Assembly (NCBI RefSeq): GCF_001486585.1 | Contig: NZ_LN909042.1 | Coordinates: 124,001-188,000, forward strand | Reading direction: 5' to 3' | Length of the DNA stretch: 64,000 bases | Source of the DNA: Paenibacillus senegalimassiliensis | Lineage (GTDB): Bacteria; Bacillota; Bacilli; Paenibacillales; Paenibacillaceae | In this document: positions 17,184-26,287 of the stretch, one piece after another | Layout of the letters: each line of letters begins with the position of its first letter | Numbering within the stretch: the first letter of the stretch is position 1 | The notes under the pieces: model-generated | Databases searched by the model: none | What the model was told of the DNA's origin: nothing | What the model saw: only the letters and a program-made list of their open reading frames with translations | Program-made: the position numbers and the translations under genes

Positions 17184-18868
17184 GATGCATTCCACTTTCT
17201 GTTCGTTTTAAGAGCTTCGACAATGAGCAGTAATATGACAGTCATTCCGACAGAGACGACGGCCATCGCCATCCCGAGCGATGCTTGCCCCTGCTCGAAC
17301 TGAGCGAAGATGTAAGTAGCCGACGTTTGCATAGAGGGAGGTAGAATCAGCAAGGAACCTACCAGTTCTCTTACGGAGATGGTGAAGGTCATAATCCAGC
17401 CCGCCAGCATTCCCGGAATAATTAACGGCAGCAGTATGCGCCGGGCAATCAGCCAAGGGTTACCCCCAAATACTTGAGCAGCCTGAAAGAGTGCTCCATC
17501 AATTTGAGTGAAATTCGATTTCACATATTGCACGGTGTAAGGCAGGAAGAGGACCACATACGTGAGCACCACGATGCCATAAGTGTTATACAGGGTCACC
17601 GGCAACCAGGGGGAATTCCAGAACAGCACTAGACCTACGACCATAACGATGCCTGGAACGGTATTGGGCAACAGGCTGAACAGGTCAACGAACCGTTGTG
17701 TTCGCCGCTGCGATTTGCCAATGACCAAGGCAAAGCCGCTACCGAGTACAACGGCGATGGTGGATGCAGCGAGCGATAAGCCAAGACTGTTCCACAATGC
17801 CTTCAGACTTACCGAGCCCCAGGACAATAGCTCCTGATAGTGCTCCAACGTCAGATTATCCCAGGCCAAGCCAGCCCCCCGAAGCTTCATAAGAGAGGCG
17901 GCAATGATTGAAAAATAAGGGATGCCTACCGAGAAGACGAGCAGCAGTGCCAGATAAGCTATCGCTGCTACACCAGCAAACCCACGTAGGGCGTAGCGCT
18001 TGCTGCGCTGCCCCTTGCCCCCTACGAGTCGGTAGGTGAACCGCCGGCTCATGACAGATTGCATATACCACATCACCAGACATACGGACATCAGCACGGA
18101 GGCGAGGGAGGTGGCTTTGCCAAAATCAATAGGCCAGCTAGATATATATTTATGAATCTCTGAGGTCATCACGTAATAACCGATACGCCGACCAAAGGTG
18201 GCGGGTGTTCCAAATTCGGCGATCGTCTTGACGAAGATCAACATTGCCCCCATGCCATACGAGGATAGCAGCAGAGGGAGCATGATCTTCCGGAAGCGGT
18301 AGCTGCTGCTCGCTCCATGAACGGCACCGGCCTCTTCCAGATTGCCGCCGATTCGTATGATTGCATCGCGCAGCAGTAAATAAAGGAAAGGGAACAGATG
18401 CAGGCACATAATCAGCGCCATTCCCCCGAAGCCGAAGAAGGCATCGCTCACGGCAACACTTCCCGGCAGCCATTGCTGTAGATAACCTCCCCTTTGCATA
18501 AACAGAATCCAGCCCATCGAACCGATATAGGGAGGGGTCATGAAAGGAATCATGAGCACCACATCAATCCAGCGATGTTGTCCGAGCCTTGTCTTGGACA
18601 TAATCCAGGCAAGGGGGAGAGCGAGCAGGGTCGTCCCTGCTACTACACATACCCCAAGCCAGATCGTATGCATAAGCACACCTGATAGTTCATGTCCCGC
18701 AATCGTTCGGATTGGACCTAACAGGTCCAATCCCTGTTCTGTAGATATGCTTTGCCAGAAGATCATCAATAGCGGTACTACAATACCCACGATTAGCAGA
18801 AATAGAGCAAGTATTATTCCGATGTTGCGAAAAATTCCGGGACTCTCCTTGAAGCCAGACCTCATCAT
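17180..18868 (-). CDS. ABC transporter permease, fused two-domain FbpB type
   Basis: About 562 residues with roughly twelve membrane segments, two fused permease domains. Each half has the EAA-type loop that contacts the ATPase: LEEAGAVHGASSSYRFRKIM in the first, LFQAAQVFGGNPWLIARRIL in the second. This architecture is typical of ferric iron, thiamine and some phosphonate importers. The start is ambiguous among a GTG and two ATGs within 9 bases; I use the first ATG after GAGGTGAGC. It lies between the binding-protein gene (36 bases away) and the beta-CASP gene. Confidence 0.93.
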   Translation of the reverse strand: MMRSGFKESPGIFRNIGIILALFLLIVGIVVPLLMIFWQSISTEQGLDLLGPIRTIAGHELSGVLMHTIWLGVCVVAGTTLLALPLAWIMSKTRLGQHRWIDVVLMIPFMTPPYIGSMGWILFMQRGGYLQQWLPGSVAVSDAFFGFGGMALIMCLHLFPFLYLLLRDAIIRIGGNLEEAGAVHGASSSYRFRKIMLPLLLSSYGMGAMLIFVKTIAEFGTPATFGRRIGYYVMTSEIHKYISSWPIDFGKATSLASVLMSVCLVMWYMQSVMSRRFTYRLVGGKGQRSKRYALRGFAGVAAIAYLALLLVFSVGIPYFSIIAASLMKLRGAGLAWDNLTLEHYQELLSWGSVSLKALWNSLGLSLAASTIAVVLGSGFALVIGKSQRRTQRFVDLFSLLPNTVPGIVMVVGLVLFWNSPWLPVTLYNTYGIVVLTYVVLFLPYTVQYVKSNFTQIDGALFQAAQVFGGNPWLIARRILLPLIIPGMLAGWIMTFTISVRELVGSLLILPPSMQTSATYIFAQFEQGQASLGMAMAVVSVGMTVILLLIVEALKTNRKWNAS

Positions 18869-18904
18869 GCTCACCTCACATTGCCTTCCCTCACTTGTTG
18901 TTGC

Positions 18905-19990
18905 TTATTTGAATACTTCGGAGAACTTGGCTGCGGTCTCATCGCCATGATCGTTCATCCACTTCCAGTCAACAGACAGCAAGGGAATATCCTTCAGGTT
19001 CGTACGACCTTCAGCCTCGATGTCTTCACGACCAGGAATGAGGTGAGCCTTCGCAACCAGCTTCTGCGCATCTTCAGACAGCAGATAGTCGATGAATGCC
19101 TTCGCATTCTCTACATTTTGGCTTGTATTCAAGATAGCCGCCGGTCTTGGGCTGACAACGGTTCCTTCTGTCGGATAGACAATATCTACTGGCTCACCCT
19201 TGGCTTTGGCGGAATAGGTCATGTAGTCCACGCCTGCGGCAACCACACTTTTTGCCCCCGTAATTACCGGGTCCAGCGCCTCCTGATTGGCTCCAGCCAT
19301 GGCAACACCGTTAGCCTTATACTTCTCGAACAAGGACCACCCTTCTTCGCCATTTACACTCAAGTAGCCTGTAATGAAGTCCAGCGCTGATCCAGATAGC
19401 GTTGGGTCAGGAATATTTACGGCATCCTTCCATTCAGCAAGCTCCAGATCGCTCCAGCTCTTGGGCGGAGTGGATACCAGGTTCGTATTGTACACAATAC
19501 CCAGGGCCGAGGCACTGGTACTGAAATAATGTCCTTCAGCGTCGGACCATTCCTTGTTCAGCTTGTCACTATTCAGCGCTTCCGGATAAGGTAGCGTCAG
19601 TCCTTCAGCCTTCATGGATTGCATCGACGGCAGGGAAGCAAGGATGATCACATCTGCCACGGGATTGGCTTTCTCCGCTTCGAGTCTGGCCAGAATTTTA
19701 CCTGTTGTTCCTTGGAACATCTCGACCTTGACCCCGGTCTTCTCCTCAAATCCGCTGATGAGATTATCCGCCAGTTTCTGTGGTCCGGCACTATACAGTA
19801 CAAGCTTTCCGCCTAAGGTATCGGTCTTCTCTGTGCCTGCTTCCGAACTTGCTTGTGCAGCTTGTCCGCTAGTAGCAGGTTCAACTGCGGAGTTGCCGCT
19901 AGAGGCGTTGCCACATCCGAACAGGCTAATACTCATCAGGGATGCCAGCAGCAGCATCGTCCCTCTTTTACGTAAATTTGTCTTCATCAT
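18905..19990 (-). CDS. ABC transporter substrate-binding lipoprotein (AfuA/FbpA-like)
   Basis: 361 residues. The lipobox SLFGCG at about residues 22-27 follows a hydrophobic signal, then a Ser/Ala-rich tether. LVLYSAGPQKLADNLISGFE, FQGTTGKILARLEAEKANP and the later SALGIVYNTNLV follow the COG1840 family of type 2 periplasmic-like binding proteins, whose members bind Fe3+ or small anionic organics. The typical iron-binding tyrosine pair is not clear. AAGGAG lies 7 bases before the ATG. Confidence 0.9.
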   Translation of the reverse strand: MMKTNLRKRGTMLLLASLMSISLFGCGNASSGNSAVEPATSGQAAQASSEAGTEKTDTLGGKLVLYSAGPQKLADNLISGFEEKTGVKVEMFQGTTGKILARLEAEKANPVADVIILASLPSMQSMKAEGLTLPYPEALNSDKLNKEWSDAEGHYFSTSASALGIVYNTNLVSTPPKSWSDLELAEWKDAVNIPDPTLSGSALDFITGYLSVNGEEGWSLFEKYKANGVAMAGANQEALDPVITGAKSVVAAGVDYMTYSAKAKGEPVDIVYPTEGTVVSPRPAAILNTSQNVENAKAFIDYLLSEDAQKLVAKAHLIPGREDIEAEGRTNLKDIPLLSVDWKWMNDHGDETAAKFSEVFK

Positions 19991-20011
19991 CTAATCACTC
20001 CTTCTTATTAG

Positions 20012-21037
20012 TTAGCCTAAGGCTATAAGCTCATTGCCGAGTTGTTGATCGACATTTTCAGCAGTACTACGGCCTTGCACCCAGCACACGGACTCTGGGG
20101 ATACATACAAGGTAACTTGTTCGCCAACGGGTATTCGGTGCTGCGAGTAAGCTGTCCATTCCAAAAGTTCATTCACTTGAAGACGAATTTCATAGCGCTC
20201 ACCGACATAGCTGATGTGCCGGACGGTAGCGGAGTAGCTCAGGTCATGGTCTGAGGTTCTATGCCACCGGGCTTGTTCCGGACGGAACATGGCTTTGTCT
20301 GGCTCGATCCAGTTGGACTTCCCGATAAAGGACGCAACAAACGGGTGGCTTGGCGCTTTGTAGATGGATTCCGGCGTTCCCCGTTGCAGCACTTCACCTT
20401 TACGCATAACGACAATGTTGTCCGACATCGACATGGCTTCGATCTGATCATGGGTGACATAAAGGGCTGTCAGGCCCATGTCCTTGACCAGGGACATCAT
20501 CTCTACGCGCATTTCCTCACGTAGCACAGCATCGAGGGCGCTTAAGGGCTCATCAAACAGCACAAGTGCTGGACGAATGGCAACGGCTCTGGCAAAGGCC
20601 ACTCGCTGCTGCTGTCCGCCAGATAACTGATGGGGATAACGATCCTCCATTCCCTGGAGCCGAACCATGGCCAAGGCTTCGGTAACTTTTTCCTTGAGGT
20701 TGTGGTGGAGCTTGGCCGCCTTCAAGCCGAAGGCGACATTCTCAAATACCGTCATATGCGGCCATAAGGCAAAATCCTGGAACACCATGCCGAACTTGCG
20801 CTTATGCGCAGGTACGTCAATGCGCTGGCTTGCCGAGTAGATACATGTTCCTGCTGAGTAAATCTCCCCGCCATCGGGCTGCTCTAGCCCGGAAATCATA
20901 CGCAGGAGGGTGGTTTTGCCACAGCCGGACGGGCCCAGCAATGTCGTAAACTCGCCTTGCGCAAGCGTCAAATCTGTAGGTTGCAGCGCGGTCGTGCCTG
21001 CAAATGCTTTATGGACCCCTTTGATTTCGATTTCCAT
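20012..21037 (-). CDS. ABC transporter ATP-binding protein (PotA/FbpC type)
   Basis: 341 residues. Walker A is GPSGCGKTT, the signature motif is LSGGQQQRVAFARA, Walker B is ALVLFDEPLSALD, and the switch histidine lies in VTHDQ. A C-terminal beta-rich TOBE-like region follows from about residue 250. First gene of the minus-strand importer operon (ATPase, binding protein, permease, beta-CASP hydrolase), divergent from a LysR regulator. Confidence 0.95.
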   Translation of the reverse strand: MEIEIKGVHKAFAGTTALQPTDLTLAQGEFTTLLGPSGCGKTTLLRMISGLEQPDGGEIYSAGTCIYSASQRIDVPAHKRKFGMVFQDFALWPHMTVFENVAFGLKAAKLHHNLKEKVTEALAMVRLQGMEDRYPHQLSGGQQQRVAFARAVAIRPALVLFDEPLSALDAVLREEMRVEMMSLVKDMGLTALYVTHDQIEAMSMSDNIVVMRKGEVLQRGTPESIYKAPSHPFVASFIGKSNWIEPDKAMFRPEQARWHRTSDHDLSYSATVRHISYVGERYEIRLQVNELLEWTAYSQHRIPVGEQVTLYVSPESVCWVQGRSTAENVDQQLGNELIALG

Positions 21038-21151
21038 CCTGATCCCCGCCTGTCTTATTGAACTTTTCTCAGTGTAACGGCTGGGTTCAAGCTAAGTATT
21101 AGACTTATGTAAACGAGAAATTAACTTTTTGTTTGAATTCTGTTGATGTTC

Positions 21152-21166
21152 ATAGAGTAAATCTAT
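21152..21166. promoter_or_regulatory. LysR-type operator candidate
   Basis: ATAGAGTAAATCTAT is a perfect 5-bp dyad around a 5-base centre (ATAGA-N5-TCTAT) and contains a T-N11-A box. It sits in the 171-base gap between the divergent importer operon and the LysR gene, where such regulators usually bind. Confidence 0.6.
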
Positions 21167-21208
21167 AGTGAGGTCCTATATAAAGGATAGATTGAGGAGA
21201 GTGACGAC

Positions 21209-22123
21209 ATGAACCTGATGAAATTGCGCATTGTTGAGTTGATGGATCGACATCATAATATGACCAGCGTGGCCGAGATACTTGGGATCAAGCAGCCAAC
21301 GGTGACGTTCCATATGAAGTCTCTGGAGAAGGAGATGGAGGTCAAGCTGTTCGAGTCGCGTAACGGGAAGACCTTTCTCACTGAAGCCGGACAAGCTCTG
21401 TTGCATTATGCGATTAAAATGAATGCGCTGGCCAAAGAGTCCAAGCGAATTGTGAAGGAATACGACAATCTATATCGCGGCACCCTGCACATCGGAGCCA
21501 GTTATGTTCCGGCAACGTATCTGCTGCCTCGAATCCTGAATGCCTTCTCTCAGGAATTCCCCGGCATTCGTATCTCGTTGTCGGTCAAGCCTTCGCTCGT
21601 GATTCGGAACATGCTTGCCCGTCATCAGATCGACCTTGGAGTCACCTCGTCGGAGCTATTCTCCGACAAGAACTTGCTGGCCGAGCCTTTGTGCTCGGAC
21701 GATCTGGTGCTTGTGTGTGCCCCCGATCATCCAATGGCAAAGGGTGAGGTGCTGGAGCCTGAGCAGATTGCTCGTACGCCATTTGCCTTACACGGAGCCG
21801 AATCAAGCACCCGGCAGTTGACGGACCAATGGGTGGAGCGGCATGGGCTGGAGCTGCGCAGCACGGTCGAATTGGATTCGCTGGAGGCGATCAAGCAGTT
21901 GGTATTACTCGGGTATCATGTAGCCTTTCTGTCACGTATGGCTGTGCGGAGGGAAATGGAGGAGGGATGGTTACACATTATTCCGATTCCGGGTCACCAG
22001 ACCTCCCGGCATATCTATAGTGTACATAATGTGGACCGCTTGCCATCGGTTCAGGTTAGCCGCTTCTGTGAGGTATTAAGAGAGGCGGGTGCGCAGGCAG
22101 AGCTGGGGCAGAGGGAATGGTAA
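21209..22123 (+). CDS. LysR-family transcriptional regulator
   Basis: 304 residues. The N-terminal winged helix-turn-helix (SVAEILGIKQPTVTFHMKSLEKEMEVKLFE) is followed by a coiled linker. From about residue 95 comes a two-lobed effector domain (LHIGASYVPATYLLPRIL, LAEPLCSDDLVLVCAPDHPM). It is divergent from the importer operon, which it presumably controls in response to the transported molecule. GAGGAG precedes the ATG. LysR rather than Fur control argues against a pure iron importer. Confidence 0.95.
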   Translation: MNLMKLRIVELMDRHHNMTSVAEILGIKQPTVTFHMKSLEKEMEVKLFESRNGKTFLTEAGQALLHYAIKMNALAKESKRIVKEYDNLYRGTLHIGASYVPATYLLPRILNAFSQEFPGIRISLSVKPSLVIRNMLARHQIDLGVTSSELFSDKNLLAEPLCSDDLVLVCAPDHPMAKGEVLEPEQIARTPFALHGAESSTRQLTDQWVERHGLELRSTVELDSLEAIKQLVLLGYHVAFLSRMAVRREMEEGWLHIIPIPGHQTSRHIYSVHNVDRLPSVQVSRFCEVLREAGAQAELGQREW

Positions 22124-22255
22124 CAACAAAAACTAGAGGTTGCCCTTCATAAAATCTATGGAAATTTGATGCATATTTCCCTTTCTTTTAACAGCGTGCT
22201 TGTACTTCTCCTTTAGAGTGAATTTGTATTCAATACACCAAAGGAGTGATGAATT

Positions 22256-23116
22256 GTGAAAGCTTGGAAACGCATCATGTTGGCAGCGGTGGTTGGCTTT
22301 ACGACATGGGGAAGTATGTTTTCCGGTGCTGTACTGGAGCCTGTGTCCGCGGCACCTAATGCTGTCCCTTCGTACGAGGTGAAGTTTATTGCCAGTCCTG
22401 AAGCCGTCTTAACACCGGAGGGACAAGTGCAAGCGAGTGTCAGGGAGCAATTCAATCTCCCAGCAACCCCTGAGTTGATTGGCGTAGCTTATTATGACAC
22501 GGATAGTCTTGCGCTGAATGAGGAAGGTTGGAATGTGCGGTTCCGTAAGAAGGAAGACAAGAGCAACTACGAGTTAACTTACAAGAAACGCTACCCGATT
22601 TTGAATGGAGATGTTGATGCTGCGCTGACTTTGGCTAATCAGGAAGGCTTCGATGCATCAGATGATAACTATGAAGCGGAAATAGATTGGGGTTACAGCA
22701 AGCAGACATTAAGCTTCTCGAACACGAAGAAGGAGAAGACGAAGGTGAGTGGTCCGGAGCTTCCCTCGGATGAGGAGATGCTGTCCCTTCTGCTTGATAA
22801 GCTGCCTGGCAAGCTGAACAAATGGTCCGCTCCCAATTGGGGAGAACAGGTATTGTCTCAATCTCGGGCCCATGGACCGTTGGTCTTTGAGCGTTATCGT
22901 GGAGAATGGGAAGGCCAGGAGCTTACCCTGGAAGTGTGGCCGATTCGGAATAGTACAGGCACAGGGATCGAAAACCTAGTGGAGATTTCTTTCAAAACCG
23001 ATGATCATGACGTTGCGGCAGAACTTCGCCCTGAACTCATGAACGTCATGGAACTCGGGGGCTGGCTGCTTCCGATTGATGGCCTGAAGACGCAGACGAT
23101 TCTGGAAAGATATTAA
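22256..23116 (+). CDS. Secreted CYTH-like domain protein
   Basis: 286 residues with a GTG start behind AAGGAG (9-base spacing). Residues 1-32 form a signal peptide ending at VSAAP. The body has alternating charged beta-strand motifs: SYEVKF, NVRFRKKEDKSNYELTYKKR, DDNYEAEIDWGY, FERYRGEW and LVEISFK. They resemble the tunnel-lining Arg/Lys/Glu strands of CYTH/triphosphate-tunnel proteins, which bind polyphosphates or organic triphosphates. The classical ExExK entry motif is shortened to EVK, so catalysis is not assured. An extracytoplasmic member is unusual. It is monocistronic, with a terminator just downstream. Confidence 0.7.
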   Translation: MKAWKRIMLAAVVGFTTWGSMFSGAVLEPVSAAPNAVPSYEVKFIASPEAVLTPEGQVQASVREQFNLPATPELIGVAYYDTDSLALNEEGWNVRFRKKEDKSNYELTYKKRYPILNGDVDAALTLANQEGFDASDDNYEAEIDWGYSKQTLSFSNTKKEKTKVSGPELPSDEEMLSLLLDKLPGKLNKWSAPNWGEQVLSQSRAHGPLVFERYRGEWEGQELTLEVWPIRNSTGTGIENLVEISFKTDDHDVAAELRPELMNVMELGGWLLPIDGLKTQTILERY

Positions 23117-23148
23117 GCGAATGATATAAGAATGATACAAGCCTAAGA

Positions 23149-23191
23149 AAGCCCGGGAACTCCGATTATACGGAAATTCCCGGGCTTGTTT
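23149..23191. terminator. Bidirectional terminator
   Basis: A perfect 11-bp stem AAGCCCGGGAA / TTCCCGGGCTT closes over a 17-base loop, with T-rich flank on the plus strand (GTTTC) and A-rich flank on the other side. It lies between the convergent CYTH-like and DUF1266 genes and can serve both. Confidence 0.85.
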
Positions 23192-23208
23192 CTGTCCCGA
23201 TAGCCTGT

Positions 23209-24618
23209 TTAGGCAGAGAAAGTTTGTTTTAACTCGCGAATAGCTTGATTCAGGTTCTCCAAATCGGGAGCGTAAAGCTCCTGGGTTTCTTTTTTGCTCA
23301 ATCCCAGTGTTTGGGAGGTCGTCATCCCGATCCGATCCAGGTTAGGGCGTATGTCCAGAGCGGCCTGTCCGTTCACGTTAAGCCGGATATCCTGAAGCCC
23401 TGTAGGCTCCCATTTCAACTCCACAGCTCCGTTCCACGGTATGGCCAGCTTCTGCTTCTTGCGGAATAGCTTTTTGACATGAATGCGGATGTACTTATTC
23501 GTGAACAAGCATTTCTCGGTAGTAAGGAACGGAATTTCCCCAGGCTCAAGCTCCCCCTCAAAATCCTCCAGGTACATGTCAAAGTAAGAGGCGTCGCCAC
23601 TCTGAGCGGATTCCGTGGGTGAGTAATAAAATACGGCATTCCCCTTCTTCTCCAGGAGGAAATAGTCGACCTTGTATTTGCGGAAGATGGGGAGAACGGT
23701 GCGTTCGTACAGGTCAATAGGGCCGGATTTCTTCACGTTCACGCTAGGATCATTCGAATATTGTCCTTCATAGGCTTGAATGAGCGCGCTCAGGTTGCTG
23801 CCCGGCCAAATTCCCGAAATCTCAAGCGGCTTCAATGGGCTTACAGCCAACTTATAGCACCCTTCAATATAATCATTGGCACCCAGGATGAAGCGGTCCT
23901 GGGCAGGTGTCATTAGCTGCTTGCCCAAGATGGCACTGAACAGGAAAGTCTGCCAGTTGCGGAATAGGCGCTCAGCCATAGAACCATATTTGTCGCACCA
24001 TTGACCGGCTTCTTCCTCAGTCAGATAGCCACAGATGGCGCCGTCAGCGATAATTGAAATGGCCCGGGAGTAGTTGAAGGCAGCCCAAGACGTGCCGTCG
24101 GTATGATGCAGCCAGGCTTGATTATGACGAAATAATGCTTCTAATGCCTCCAGCGTGGCTTTGGCATCCTCGGTGAAATAAGCGGCCACGTTAGATACGA
24201 GTTCTTTCGTATATTCTTGCTTATGTTCGGAATCATTCAGCATTTGATTCGCCGGAGAGAAGCGGGAGAGATATGTATTTAATTTGGACTGTTCATTTAA
24301 GGCTTGTTCAACATCCTGCGGGCGAAGCTGACTGAATCTCTCCGGACTCTCCAGGAACAGGTCTATCAGAATTGCATAGAGGGGTCCTTCCCATACATTG
24401 CAGAGCATCAACTCGTCAATGGTCGCTTCAAGCTGGCTACGGTTGGTTATTCCATAGTTGCTTTCAAGTGCCTTTTTGGTCAGCGCTTTTGCCCCGGGAA
24501 TGGTATGAGGATTGAAGGAGAGCAGCTTGGCGCTGAGCTTCTCCGGTGAGGGATGATCGCTGAAGAAGGTAGGCGCATAGCGGTACATGGCAGTGAGAAT
24601 AACATATTGATTTTGCAT
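23209..24618 (-). CDS. DUF1266 domain protein
   Basis: 469 residues from the ATG at 24618, which has AAAGGA 8 bases upstream; the longer open frame lacks a start signal. The middle segment (about residues 185-250, AAFNYSRAISIIADGAICGYLTEEEA with a later RLFRNWQTFLFSAILG) fits the DUF1266 pattern of a conserved tryptophan/arginine-rich helical domain. N- and C-terminal parts are not recognised. No signal peptide or membrane segment. Function is unknown. A strong terminator separates it from the GH125 gene. Confidence 0.75.
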   Translation of the reverse strand: MQNQYVILTAMYRYAPTFFSDHPSPEKLSAKLLSFNPHTIPGAKALTKKALESNYGITNRSQLEATIDELMLCNVWEGPLYAILIDLFLESPERFSQLRPQDVEQALNEQSKLNTYLSRFSPANQMLNDSEHKQEYTKELVSNVAAYFTEDAKATLEALEALFRHNQAWLHHTDGTSWAAFNYSRAISIIADGAICGYLTEEEAGQWCDKYGSMAERLFRNWQTFLFSAILGKQLMTPAQDRFILGANDYIEGCYKLAVSPLKPLEISGIWPGSNLSALIQAYEGQYSNDPSVNVKKSGPIDLYERTVLPIFRKYKVDYFLLEKKGNAVFYYSPTESAQSGDASYFDMYLEDFEGELEPGEIPFLTTEKCLFTNKYIRIHVKKLFRKKQKLAIPWNGAVELKWEPTGLQDIRLNVNGQAALDIRPNLDRIGMTTSQTLGLSKKETQELYAPDLENLNQAIRELKQTFSA

Positions 24619-24705
24619 AATTCGATCCTTTCCATAAATAATGATGTCCTGGTCTATATCGGTATATGTGAACGGTCTGATTACCTTCGGAAGCTGCAAA
24701 GCGCC

Positions 24706-24754
24706 CAAAAAGCCATAACCTCGGGCGTCTGTTGCCCCGAAATCATGGCTTTCT
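24706..24754 (-). terminator. Terminator of the GH125/importer operon
   Basis: On the minus strand an AAAGCCATGATTTCGGGG arm pairs with CCCGAGGTTATGGCTTT (imperfect, AAAGCCAT/ATGGCTTT outer stem) and is followed by T-rich TTTTTGGG. It lies 28 bases after the GH125 stop. Confidence 0.8.
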
Positions 24755-24779
24755 CTGATCTAGTTCTTTTCAATTTGAA

Positions 24780-26057
24780 CTACTTGCTCGACTGCTCCAG
24801 CCACTGCAAAATGAATTGTCCCGCCAGGCTGTTGGCCCAGCCGAACCACTCGCGAGTGAACTGCTCGGGATGATCCGGATGGAAGCTCTCGTGCATCAGG
24901 CCGGTTCCGGCAGTAGTCGCCAGCAGTTGATCCAGCAAGTCAAGCTGCTCCTGCTTGTCGGTCGAGGTCAGGCCTTGCATAATGAGTCCAATATGCCAGA
25001 CGTAACCCTCCGGCGTATGCGGGCTGCCTACCCCTGCGGCATGACGTCCCTTGTAGTAATAAGGGTTGTCTTCGCTAAGTACAAATTGCCGCGTACGTAA
25101 GTATTTAGGGTCGTCATAGCTGCAATAGCCCAGATAAGGCATGGACAGCAGACTTGGAACGTTAGCATCATCCATCAAATTATAATTGCCGTAGCCGTCG
25201 GTTTCATAGGCATAAATCGTGCCGTGGCGCGGGTGTTCCACCATTCCGTAGGTTTCGATACCGAAGGTAATCTCAGCTTCCAGCTTGCGTGCGCGTTCAG
25301 CCAGCTTGGCATCGGCATAGTACGTCTCGGCGAAGCTGGCCAAATGACGCAGAATCACCACTGCGAACATATTGGCAGGAATCAAGTAGCCAAACTTGCA
25401 GGCATCGTCGCTGGGACGGAAGCCCGACCATACCATACCTGTCACGTTCGTTCTTGTTCCTCGGCCTGCCATGGGCAGTGTATCCGATGGCAAGGTAATA
25501 TCATCGCGCTCAAAGCTGTAAGGAGAGCGCTCATCGTGATATTGCTCAGTCTGCATCGTCCGCACGATGACGTTCAGCATCGCATGAACTTCTTCGGTGA
25601 ATACGCTGGTATCGCCAGTCGCTTCAAAGTAATCCTGCAGCAGTTGCACGGGATAACAGAGCGAGTCCAGCTCGAATTTGCGTTCCCAGATCCACGGTCC
25701 CATCTCGGTGCGGTCCTGCTGGTGTCCGTGTCCGTTTCCCTCCCGATTGAAGGCGTTGGCGTAAGGGTCCAGCAGCAGGCAACGGGCCTGCCGCCAGATC
25801 AAGCCGCGAATCATCTCCGCCAGCTCCTGGTCCTCGTGAGCCAAGCGGATGTAAGGTCTTACCTGTGCCGACGAATCCCGCAGCCACATGGCCGGGATAT
25901 CGCCGGTAATGACGAAGGTCGTTCCATCCTCCATACGTTCTACGGTTGTATCCAGAGTGTTGCTGTAGCCATTTTTGAATAACTCGGCCAGTTCAGGTTT
26001 GATCTGCTGCAATTCGGCAACGGTCTTCTCCACCTGACGCGTAATAGCGTTGAACAT
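24780..26057 (-). CDS. GH125 metal-independent exo-alpha-1,6-mannosidase
   Basis: 425 residues, the normal family length. FVITGDIPAMWLRDSSAQVRPY, NREGNGHGHQQD, ERKFELDSLCYPVQLLQDY and MVWSGFRPSDDACKFGYLIP are family-typical motifs of the (alpha/alpha)6 GH125 fold. No signal peptide, so it should trim imported alpha-mannosides in the cytoplasm. It lies downstream of a CUT1 sugar importer and is separated from it by a 195-bp palindromic element. Confidence 0.92.
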   Translation of the reverse strand: MFNAITRQVEKTVAELQQIKPELAELFKNGYSNTLDTTVERMEDGTTFVITGDIPAMWLRDSSAQVRPYIRLAHEDQELAEMIRGLIWRQARCLLLDPYANAFNREGNGHGHQQDRTEMGPWIWERKFELDSLCYPVQLLQDYFEATGDTSVFTEEVHAMLNVIVRTMQTEQYHDERSPYSFERDDITLPSDTLPMAGRGTRTNVTGMVWSGFRPSDDACKFGYLIPANMFAVVILRHLASFAETYYADAKLAERARKLEAEITFGIETYGMVEHPRHGTIYAYETDGYGNYNLMDDANVPSLLSMPYLGYCSYDDPKYLRTRQFVLSEDNPYYYKGRHAAGVGSPHTPEGYVWHIGLIMQGLTSTDKQEQLDLLDQLLATTAGTGLMHESFHPDHPEQFTREWFGWANSLAGQFILQWLEQSSK

Positions 26058-26091
26058 CGGTGTTCTCTCCTTTTGTCTTTACTCTAAGTGC

Positions 26092-26286
26092 TATATAAGT
26101 TGAACAAATGATTTAGGCAAAGAAGCAGACGAGAAAATGTTCTTACGATCGCTGTTGCTCATGGATTTCTCTAATTTAATAAATTCTTTATGAGGTAGAA
26201 ATCCAATCCCAAAGGCGAACGCTCCGCTTCTTCAGAATCATTTTCTCTCTTGCTTGATATGCCTATCGTTTAGTTCAACTTATATA
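26092..26286. repeat. MITE-like imperfect palindrome with 14-bp perfect terminal repeats
   Basis: TATATAAGTTGAAC at 26092-26105 is exactly inverted at 26273-26286. Pairing continues imperfectly inward through GAGAAAATG on both arms to a central GGATTTCT / AGAAATCC stem. The 195-bp unit has no coding capacity and begins two bases after the permease stop codon. It resembles a miniature inverted-repeat element or a large intergenic hairpin; transcription of the operon would make a long folded RNA between permease and GH125. Confidence 0.75.
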
Positions 26287-26287
26287 T

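Noticed and set aside
15867..21037. Ferric iron importer
   Set aside because: No Fur box was seen in the divergent promoter, the regulator is LysR, and a hydrolase is co-transcribed. Iron is not excluded but not supported.
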